A stretch of 64,000 bases of DNA. It comes from Fasciolopsis buskii. Taxonomy: Eukaryota > Platyhelminthes > Trematoda > Plagiorchiida > Fasciolidae. The translations under genes and the position numbers were made by a program. The stretch covers positions 92,476 through 156,475 of the forward strand of contig LUCM01000530.1 in NCBI GenBank assembly GCA_008360955.1, written 5' to 3'. Shown here one piece after another: positions 61,401 to 64,000 of this stretch (positions are counted from its first letter, which is position 1; each line of letters opens with the position of its first letter). Under the pieces are notes generated by a model that was not told the DNA's origin, ran no database searches, and saw nothing but the letters and a program-made list of their open reading frames with translations.

Positions 61401-62910
61401 CGTTGAATTTCGACGACCGCGTATACCGTGTTCCAATATGGTCAGTTTTCTTGTATGATTTCGAGACGTGGAGTCAGTGTGCTGGAGATAATGGTCACTT
61501 GGAAGTGCTCGGCACGATTAGCGATACTTGCTTAGCACCTTTTTGGTTGAATGAAGTGACCGTGTGGGTAATGTGCAAGTTAGAAAATGAATATTAGTCA
61601 TCCGTCCGGCGAATATTCTTTCACAGCTTATCCAGCTTAGATGATTTCGTTGACCGGGTGCATATGTTAGGCATAACAAAAATGACGACCAAATTAAGCT
61701 AAATTTTCCGTCCGTCCCTCGAAGTGGAAGAGAGCACAAGGAAATCAACAGACGACCTAACAACGAAGGTGTCTCACATATTCGCGGTAGAGTTCAAAAA
61801 GGTAAGTAAAAGAGTTTGACTGGAGGCACTAGAGACATTGATAGCTAACCGTTAACAGTAATATTGTTTGCGTCGAGTCAGAATGATTCACAATTCAGGT
61901 TTGTACAGTTAGAGTGTATTCCATATGGGCATGTTATCAGTGGGGACAATAAGAGTAGGCATAGGGGAGAGAAGATAGAAACTGGATAAAAGAGATGGAA
62001 CTGTGAGCAGTAGCATACTTGTCATTAACCACCTTGCCCGATGTAATGAGTAGCGCGATCCTGATTAGACTGCTTCAAGGCTGATACTGCATGGGATTAT
62101 CTGTAGAAGGGTAACTCATGGGAAATGGTGAACCGGTACTGCTAGGGAGTCCAGCTACTAAGCAGGAGAACGATTAGGGTTCCCCATAAAAGCCTATGGT
62201 TCCAACATGAACCCGTTCACAAATCAGCCGTATTGGTTGGGTGGAAGCCCATCTACTTGAATCAATCATTTTTCAACTCGATTTACCTACTAAATTGCCA
62301 CTTCAGATAAACTCCAATCCGGAGGGCCAGGAGGCCAATTCGTCATTCTTTGATCCACTGACTTTCTAGATATGATTGAATTTTCGGCTTGAGATAAGCC
62401 ACCCTGCATTTCTTTCTGGGCCATGAATGCAAGCCATCACATCGTATGAAGATGCAGTTTCTCATTATTATAATCTCACAACCAAAACTAACAATATTGG
62501 AAAGCTACTTCTAAAATAGCCGAAATAAAAAGGTACACTCCGTTAGCTTAGTTTGCAAAATGTGCAAAGACTTACCGATTCCGGAAAAGGTATCGTGAAG
62601 TGGAAGTAGACCGGACAAGAAACACGTCCATGAAAACGTAAAGCAAAACCTTGCCTGAAAATAGACAGATAATTACCAGACACTGACGATCGATGTACGA
62701 ATTCGCCACGTCAAGGAGTATAAATAAACATAAGTTAATTTTCAGAAACGAAGTGCACGACCTATGTCTGATTGTTTGGGGGTACCTTTAGTTTACACTG
62801 TTACCATTCTGTGATGAACCCAATAAGTTGAAAAACTCACATATATCGTTGTTAGGCCAACGGGGAATTTCCAGGAATATAAATAAACTAGGCTGATTGA
62901 TGCACCATCC
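29364..62910 (-). CDS. Multi-pass membrane protein gene, 14 phase-matched exons, unidentified family
   Basis: Fourteen minus-strand exons can be joined with consistent GT/AG sites and phases: 62910-62841, 62654-62576, 59070-58859, 54700-54624, 52484-52345, 51342-51246, 48784-48487, 42089-41966, 38517-38346, 36372-36183, 34828-34521, 33248-33060, 32716-32557 and 29516-29364. The joined frame is 756 codons with no stop. At least sixteen segments are long and hydrophobic, many capped by charged residues, and one larger hydrophilic loop (about codons 507-580) follows the helix in the 34.5-34.8 kb exon. This is a polytopic integral membrane protein such as a transporter, channel or large receptor. 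I could not match it to a family: no ABC, P-type ATPase, RND or voltage-sensor motif is visible. The first exon starts in mid-frame, so the N-terminus is upstream; no stop-containing last exon was secured. Introns reach 9 kb and are full of LINEs and SINEs. Confidence 0.75.
31640..31740 (+). repeat. SINE fragment with B box
   Basis: AAAGGTTCGAATCCCAGA is a Pol III B box, and GTCGCTTTGGTCGTCGAAAG follows. The sequence downstream of the B box differs from family S1, so this is another family or a strongly diverged copy. A similar AAAGGTTCGAATTCCGG occurs at 54477-54493, running directly into a (TA)n tract. Confidence 0.4.
32557..32716 (-). CDS. Membrane protein, exon 13 of the chain
   Basis: The acceptor is CATCTTCTAG and the donor GTGAGT. 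The exon encodes a helix (SGFAFLSLMWIVHE), an acidic loop (SIEANNPDRS) and a second helix (LLALLAVCLFVLTQAAVG), then CPRFITLCA. It starts with one base and ends in phase 0. Confidence 0.76.
33060..33248 (-). CDS. Membrane protein, exon 12 of the chain
   Basis: The acceptor is TATGGGCTAG. The exon encodes KLPLFGVNRQ, a helix (AIVLLFVLLYLGFIMSLGF), then a polar stretch with an N-glycosylation-type NSS. The frame runs to a TGA at 33053-33055, just past a weak GTACTG donor at 33059. I use that donor because it gives the phase required by the next exon. If the donor is not used, this is a terminal exon. Confidence 0.65.
33687..33747. repeat. (TA)n microsatellite, longest in the window
   Basis: 61 bp pure TA in the intron between the exons at 33.1 and 34.5 kb of the membrane gene. 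No P or Q repeat adjoins it. Confidence 0.97.
34392..34431. repeat. (AAT)n microsatellite
   Basis: About 40 bp of ATA/ATT triplets, 90 bp from the 34521 donor. Confidence 0.95.
34521..34828 (-). CDS. Membrane protein, exon 11 of the chain, with the large loop
   Basis: The acceptor is TCGATGATAG and the donor GTAAGT. The exon encodes QGAVQLSDKF, a helix (IMVTLGFSTCLAALIVLLL), then about 75 hydrophilic residues rich in Ser, Thr, Asp and Asn (PQHYGSLEDSVSTVPNDKS through SLSQLRVI). The loop carries NLS and a few other possible modification sites and is the least hydrophobic part of the protein. There is an internal ATG at 34795, but an upstream acceptor and matching phase make this an internal exon. 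Confidence 0.78.
35205..35365 (-). repeat. tRNA-derived SINE, family S1
   Basis: Inverted copy: the plus strand shows TTTCATTTATTGATAAAATA, then GGGAAGCTGACCGGCGGTGG and GATTCGAACTCGCGACC, the complement of the B box. It lies 65 bp from another copy in the same orientation. Confidence 0.68.
35430..35585 (-). repeat. tRNA-derived SINE, family S1
   Basis: Second inverted copy. CCTTTATTAATGAAACATCA is followed by AGAGGGCTGCCAGGTGGGGA, the same internal block as its neighbour, and a mutated B box (AGTCGAACC). Confidence 0.66.
35930..36095 (+). repeat. tRNA-derived SINE, family S1, best copy
   Basis: It carries ATGGCCGGCTGTAACCAGG as a diverged A box region and GAGGGTTCGAATCCTCC, a textbook B box arm with its stem. 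CGCCGGTCAACTTCCCC and a 3' end CGTTTCATAAATAAAGAAGG follow. About 165 bp, plus strand, with two opposite copies 350-700 bp to the left. Confidence 0.72.
36183..36372 (-). CDS. Membrane protein, exon 10 of the chain
   Basis: The acceptor is CGGTTACAG behind a T-rich tract and the donor is GTGAGC. The exon encodes a long helix (VLFACALFIVGLFLLLNLVA), a loop (HGPVSSGIQYRFPAHDW) and a second helix (LGMWCGFVLLTFFFW). It starts with one base completing Ile and ends in phase 0. Confidence 0.8.
36490..36935 (-). mobile_element. RTE LINE family A, 3'-end fragment
   Basis: The plus strand opens with CATCATCATTATCATCG then CAGCGTTAAACAGCGGGG, the reverse of the family A 3' end, and reaches into the last part of the RT (minus strand: NCTAKLGNVDVSHLRGWSPK). 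It is severely 5'-truncated, as is usual for LINE insertions. It lies in the intron between the 36.2 and 38.4 kb exons of the membrane gene. Confidence 0.75.
37808..38040 (-). mobile_element. RTE LINE family A, 209 bp 3' tail with 12 bp target-site duplication
   Basis: The tail runs from CATCATCATCATCATCG and TTCAGCGTTAAACAGCAAGG to the 5' break near GTGTTTTTAATCA. ATTACTGGAAGA flanks it on both sides, at 37808-37819 and 38029-38040. That is the expected target-site duplication, and its perfect match points to a recent insertion. Only 3' untranslated sequence was copied. Confidence 0.85.
38346..38517 (-). CDS. Membrane protein, exon 9 of the chain
   Basis: The acceptor is CTCTGTTTCAG and the donor GTAAGC. 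The exon encodes a helix (LAVLLACVSIAGLNRG), a polar loop (KTLFHIDPNQLRGQIARGAE) and a second helix (ASFAFLWFVVLSGRIMDCGM). Only one frame is open across the exon. Phases match both neighbours. Confidence 0.8.
39649..39880 (-). repeat. Sm-alpha-like SINE with near-complete hammerhead
   Basis: On the minus strand the element has a tRNA-like head, then GGTGGATATGCGCTG, the hammerhead segment, and a tail reading CTTCCATGGTTTCTTAATGG through GGTGAATTATTTCATGAAAT. The tail matches the copy at 40.5 kb closely, which defines the 3' part of the family. It sits in an intron of the membrane protein gene. Confidence 0.65.
39708..39768 (-). ncRNA. Degenerate type I hammerhead ribozyme in SINE
   Basis: Reading the minus strand: stem I strand GATATGCGCTG, core CTCATGA (consensus CTGATGA, one change), stem II TTCC-TAACA-AGGA, then GAAA, a minimal stem III ATAG/CTGT with no loop, a GTA cleavage triplet, and CAGTAC..TTCC returning to stem I. 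Very short stem III and the GTCC..GGAC-type stem II are known features of schistosome Sm-alpha hammerheads. The G-to-C change in the core should abolish activity. Confidence 0.55.
40548..40740 (+). repeat. Sm-alpha-like SINE, plus-strand copy
   Basis: The copy runs from a degenerate A box (GTAGCACAAAGGCTAAGG) through TATTCGACTCAAAATCG, a box-B-like GGGTTCGCGTTCC, GGTGGATATGCACTG and the ribozyme core to TTGGGCGATGATATC and a tail ending TTATTTCATGAAAA. Layout and order are those of a tRNA-headed SINE with an internal hammerhead. Confidence 0.65.
40634..40690 (+). ncRNA. Degenerate hammerhead ribozyme in SINE, core intact, cleavage site lost
   Basis: The core CTGATGA at 40649-40655 is consensus, followed by stem II (TCCT-AACA-AGGA) and GAAAC at 40670-40674. 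About ten bases corresponding to the rest of stem III and the GTA cleavage triplet in the 39.7 kb copy are missing: AGC is followed directly by TTCCATGG. It cannot cleave itself as it stands. Confidence 0.55.
41966..42089 (-). CDS. Membrane protein, exon 8 of the chain
   Basis: The acceptor is CCGTTCTGAAG and the donor GTAAGT. The exon encodes VRNLLAFVLFVVYFALALYC and IWSPLVRSKFGVVPTNYALVW, one membrane helix plus a basic loop. It ends with one base (C) that forms Pro with the first two bases of the exon at 38517. The preceding intron of 6.4 kb contains the nested LINEs at 42.8-46.6 kb. Confidence 0.74.
42325..42485 (+). repeat. Sm-alpha-like SINE, 5'-truncated copy
   Basis: The copy begins near ATTCGACTCAGTCG and carries CTGATGACTCC, a decayed stem II and AAAAC in place of GAAAC. 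It continues with TGCCATGGTTTCCTAATGG and CAGTTGGGCGTTAATATC, the family's 3' half. The tRNA-like head is mostly missing. Confidence 0.6.
42374..42432 (+). ncRNA. Decayed hammerhead remnant in SINE
   Basis: CTGATGA at 42388-42394 is intact, but stem II is eroded (CTCC against AAAGAT) and GAAA has become AAAA. It is recognised by position within the SINE copy. Confidence 0.4.
42785..44745 (+). mobile_element. RTE-type LINE, family B, copy 2
   Basis: The plus strand carries DWIPVNSRLRFCTCEHQSIG at 43707-43770, an eroded endonuclease, then RT blocks broken by frameshifts: IPKDWSESVIVPI (about 44130-44175), AGFHPGRGCIDQTF (44310-44350), SDLKAVFDSVDRAVLRRCLL (44405-44465), and a motif B region near 44570-44600. 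It stops at LVYADEMGN (YADD eroded) where family A copy 2 is joined. The first 1.4 kb matches 21268-22715 inverted. Confidence 0.72.
44752..46322 (-). mobile_element. RTE-type LINE, family A, copy 2, internally deleted
   Basis: Starts on the plus strand with CATCATAATCATCATCG, the reversed 3' tail. On the minus strand RT blocks read KRGKAAGPDDLPPVVFKLGG, PLSLGESLIIPISKKGTRSD, NICEQQAG, then directly VVCLFGSAYRAQHAL: motif A, motif B and YADD are deleted. The thumb follows: GFTYLGSCVSNDGSSGLEV, LKRRVYCAAVRSISLYG and KPCGGQQMTWQRGMRKCTAN. It is joined to family B copy 2 within that element's YADD region. Confidence 0.78.
46330..46640 (+). mobile_element. RTE LINE relic in head-to-head orientation with copy 2
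   Basis: GGTGTCACTTGATCCCCAAC at 46346-46365 is the same block that starts the RT region in the family A copies, here on the plus strand. It is followed by frameshifted remains of GPDDLPP, IWN-E, SLIV-IFK and TSNQCG. It abuts the minus-strand copy 2 head to head. Confidence 0.55.
46641..48130. other. Intron sequence with probable old LINE remains
   Basis: 47000-47800 is of LINE-like composition and full of short broken frames. No diagnostic reverse transcriptase block could be read on either strand. It lies in the intron between the 48.5 and 42.0 kb exons of the membrane gene. Confidence 0.3.
48180..48300. repeat. Interspersed repeat shared with 13450-13640
   Basis: See the partner block near 13.5 kb; the two are in the same orientation and share about 60 bp of clear similarity. 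It lies directly downstream of exon 7 of the membrane gene. Confidence 0.4.
48487..48784 (-). CDS. Membrane protein, exon 7 of the chain
   Basis: The acceptor is CTTGTGTAG and the donor GTAACT at 48486. A second GT donor at 48467 would add six codons but breaks phase with the next exon. The exon encodes a helix (SLMCLTALIPALTKFTLL), a tryptophan-rich loop (CWNYTDWIGVGPDAPAG), a basic stretch (SRVRFERS), a second helix (IMGVFLIYLGLLMGPRLF) and a polar tail ending VQIKQ. Confidence 0.74.
49140..51245. other. Intron of the membrane gene, no supported feature
   Basis: Between exons 6 and 7. Overlapping frames at 49158-49873 and 50025-50536 show no domain and no splice pair that would fit the phase (exon 6 ends with two bases, exon 7 begins with one, so no extra exon is required). 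Confidence 0.5.
51246..51342 (-). CDS. Membrane protein, exon 6 of the chain
   Basis: The acceptor is a long T-tract ending in TTTTAG and the donor is GTAAGT. The exon encodes FHYVEWQLYEAMVLVPSHVV and CSSILFGFGAF, a membrane helix preceded by a short acidic segment. It starts with two bases and ends with two; both phases match the neighbours. Confidence 0.7.
51343..52344. other. Intron of the membrane gene, possible old repeat
   Basis: 51400-52130 has LINE-like composition without readable coding blocks. Nothing else supported. Confidence 0.35.
52345..52484 (-). CDS. Membrane protein, exon 5 of the chain
   Basis: The acceptor is CTACCTTCAG and the donor GTAAGT. The exon encodes a basic segment (GYKRFLSRAP), a helix (FTLGFSTLCTIVSLLAYAM) and an acidic stretch (DERDLFEA) leading into the next hydrophobic part. 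Phases match on both sides. Confidence 0.76.
53104..53775 (-). mobile_element. RTE LINE family A, 3' part, decayed
   Basis: The plus strand begins GTCCAGCGTTAAACAGCAAGG, the reversed 3' end. On the minus strand the thumb reads MRSVLLYGRTVWSMHVGDV, FDHRCLRNMAMIGWSDGV and NTRLPHRDLFCVPPTEWEKP. It is 5'-truncated and carries frameshifts in the tail. Confidence 0.72.
54492..54532. repeat. (TA)n with (GA)n interruption
   Basis: The array directly follows the B-box-like AAAGGTTCGAATTCCGG, so it may be the tail of a truncated SINE. Confidence 0.8.
54624..54700 (-). CDS. Membrane protein, exon 4 of the chain
   Basis: The acceptor is CGTCCACAG and the donor GTGAGT. The exon encodes LISLLSGALFFIFYLVPLEL, one membrane helix, followed by SFGIP. 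It starts in phase 0 and ends with two bases (AG) that make Ser with the first base of the next exon. Confidence 0.74.
55330..57545 (+). mobile_element. RTE-type LINE, family A, copy 4, with endonuclease domain
   Basis: It starts with a worn endonuclease N-terminus (VCLNVRTLLDTGSQSNSM, GGSGPADNSALH). A 214-codon frame at 56010-56654 then reads LFVISAYAPTDCS, VVVAGDFNAQVGKL, RTDNGERLLPFCADN, SQIDHIAVSYRWRGS and YVDSDHALVL. These are the endonuclease blocks with GDFNAQ, QIDH and SDH catalytic residues visible. RT blocks follow (KRGKAPGPNELPPVVF, FIFKKGTRSDC, CEQQAGFRPGRGCVDQI) up to RQILEKHHT at 57535. The rest of the RT and the 3' end are absent, replaced by unrelated sequence. Confidence 0.8.
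57546..58858. other. Intron of the membrane gene, no supported feature
   Basis: After the abrupt end of LINE copy 4 there are only short frames. 58042-58350 (minus) contains one hydrophobic stretch, but exon phases on both sides are already satisfied without it. Confidence 0.4.
58859..59070 (-). CDS. Membrane protein, exon 3 of the chain
   Basis: The acceptor is TTTCCTCCAG and the donor GTAAGT. The exon encodes two membrane helices, SISLALTLVSGLLLLL and VIWVIPQTLLFVGMLSAILI, separated by the polar loop NSQFVAELVQHRFGS, then a basic and polar end (ASRSSHSNFARHIFQ). It starts with two bases completing a codon and ends in phase 0. Confidence 0.78.
60110..61930 (+). mobile_element. RTE LINE family A, very old copy
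   Basis: Weak but ordered matches to family A: GTTAAGCGGTGAGTCGCTGG and IFKNRTCSNC-like remains near 60600-60650, PRSRCID near 60760-60785, LVVFLHIKSAIDSFSR (motif A) near 60840-60895, GIDDGLESLRML near 61017-61050, VDRFTFIGTILTDDSSS near 61278-61325, and SVFLYDFETWSQCAGDNG at 61445-61495. Many stops and frameshifts. It is the only family A copy here in which motif A can still be read. Confidence 0.62.
62140..62460 (+). mobile_element. Fragment related to the LINE B 5' region
   Basis: CAGGAGAACGATTAGGGTT, CAACATGAACC and TTCGGCTTGAGATAAGCCA match, with differences, the blocks CAGGAGAACGATTAGAGTT and TTCGGCTTGAGATAAGCCA at 22420-22670. It is placed just before the membrane-gene exon at 62576-62654. 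Confidence 0.5.
62576..62654 (-). CDS. Membrane protein, exon 2 of the chain
   Basis: The acceptor is TTTTCAG and the donor GTAAGT. The frame that fits both neighbours encodes FCFTFSWTCFLSGLLPLHD, a hydrophobic helix followed by a polar turn. It ends with a single G that makes a Gly codon with the first two bases of the next exon. The other two frames are also open but do not fit the phase of the next exon. Confidence 0.65.
62841..62910 (-). CDS. Membrane protein, exon 1 of the chain
   Basis: The acceptor is TTCTTCTAG and the donor GTGAGT. After one leading base the exon encodes DGASISLVYLYSWKFPVGL and TTIY, ending in phase 0, which fits the next exon. The opening residues look extracellular or lumenal and run into the first hydrophobic stretch. 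Confidence 0.6.
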
Positions 62911-63962
62911 CTAGAAGAAATGTCAGGATTCTCAATCAACGCTTATGGTTCTAATTTCGTCAAGCTTCAGGATGCGTACTTTGTCACACCACAACAAGAG
63001 GCGATCTGTCTGTGACGAGATGAACGATCGCCGCACTATCCAGTTGACAACGTACTTGAGAACTGACGATAATGGATAAGCTTGTCGAACAGTAGGGTTG
63101 ACGGAAATTCGCCGGATTCTTCCAAGCATGAGTGTATTCTTGCAAGGGTAGCTGAGCAATACGACCTCAGGAAACCGACGACCTTTCCTGACTTAATCTA
63201 TTTACCGAATAGAGCCTGAGGCGTTTCTGTCAACCAGCCCAGGTATGGCACGAAAATCAACAAAATAGACCAATGTTGATTGTTGAAACTAGTAATCGAC
63301 GAAAAGTGAATAACTGGTTCATGCATCCATTACTATAGCGAACTAGCCCTCAATCGAGAAAATTGCCTACGTCACCCACTATTTTGTAGCGAATGTCTAG
63401 GGAAGCGGAAAATATCGTTGTAGCCACTTCGATCAGGACGATTCTTCGGTAGATGTCGTAAACTGCCTTATTACCATTTTTGGACAATTTTGGGGTTCTC
63501 AATCAAACGAAAATACTACACAACACGCCCAGGTAATTGTGAGAAATGTAAATGGTAGAAGGGGTGCAGTTAAATAACCAGCCAATAATTATTCATTTTC
63601 CCAAAATGGGCAGACTGGAGTGCGGAGGGACTTTACGAGTCCCAGACGAAAGGATTTATGGGGCCGCAGTCTGACGCAGGATCATCTCAAGGTTCTTCTT
63701 ATCCTTAGGTTGTGCACTGCAGCATCAATGTTCCTTGGAGTCGGTGGACCGGAACCAACATCGTGGAAGCCACTTTGGCTTGAGGGAATACGATAGTTAA
63801 AGTTGACCGATGGACGTTACTACAGACCACCAACGTGCAAAACCTACACCGCACCTTGATTTCATTCTCCATGTACACCAGAAAGAGGCTGAATTGAACT
63901 GGCAACTCCGGAAGAAAACCCAGTTGAAGAATAAATGATCCAAGTATATGGCCTACCACCTA
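62911..63962. other. Region upstream of the first chained exon
   Basis: The membrane gene must continue here or beyond. I found no GT donor ending a plausible exon in the required phase (two bases left over). Two minus-strand frames (62932-63159 and 63705-63959) lack recognisable features; the second may be part of an old retroelement. Confidence 0.35.
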
Positions 63963-63963
63963 A

Positions 63964-64000
<37 letters not shown>
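63963..64000. repeat. (CAT)n triplet array at the window end
   Basis: Twelve CAT units run off the edge. Minus-strand family A LINEs at 36.5, 37.8 and 44.75 kb begin with the same CAT run on the plus strand. Confidence 0.9.

Noticed and set aside
1..64000. CRISPR arrays, bacterial insertion sequences, operons, attachment sites
   Set aside because: No regularly spaced repeats, no ribosome-binding-site pattern and no prokaryotic genes. All repeats fit eukaryotic retroelements and microsatellites.
1..64000. Intact tRNA or rRNA genes
   Set aside because: The B-box sequences found are all embedded in SINE bodies with non-tRNA flanks and no complete cloverleaf.

Overview
This window reads as nuclear DNA of a parasitic flatworm, most likely a digenean trematode. 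The grounds are short exons with GT/AG junctions separated by kilobase introns, a dense load of RTE-type LINEs, tRNA-derived SINEs, SINEs carrying a degenerate hammerhead ribozyme of the schistosome Sm-alpha kind, and long (TA)n arrays. There is no operon structure, no CRISPR and nothing prokaryotic. The species cannot be fixed from sequence alone.

Two host genes can be supported, both on the minus strand. At the left edge lie two exons of ATAD1/Msp1, the AAA ATPase that extracts mislocalised tail-anchored proteins from the outer mitochondrial and peroxisomal membranes: 8904-9020 (membrane anchor) and 1-301 (linker and Walker A), separated by an 8.6 kb intron. From 62910 down to 29364 I could chain fourteen exons, whose splice phases all agree, into one open frame of 756 codons with at least sixteen hydrophobic segments. 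I do not recognise this large multi-pass membrane protein. Its N-terminus lies to the right, beyond 62910 and probably outside the window, and its C-terminus was not found. Two further exon-like stretches (13780-14190 and 23488-23682) are unassigned.

The rest is introns and intergenic DNA filled with repeats. 5-8 kb: a SINE with hammerhead remnant, a tRNA-type SINE and an RTE fragment. 11.6-12.3 kb: a cluster of short repeats with hairpins between (TA)n arrays. 15-23 kb: a LINE graveyard with a scaffold gap (single N at 20556) flanked by two identical 602 bp copies. 31-43 kb: SINEs and LINE 3' tails, one tail with an intact 12 bp target-site duplication. 42.8-46.6 kb: one LINE inserted in another. 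53-62 kb: more RTE copies, one with a readable endonuclease domain.

No LINE copy is intact. Several copies of the main family lack the same central part of the reverse transcriptase. The repeat content most worth following up is the hammerhead-bearing SINE family, the three-hairpin repeat next to (TA)n arrays, and the apparent assembly error at the N.
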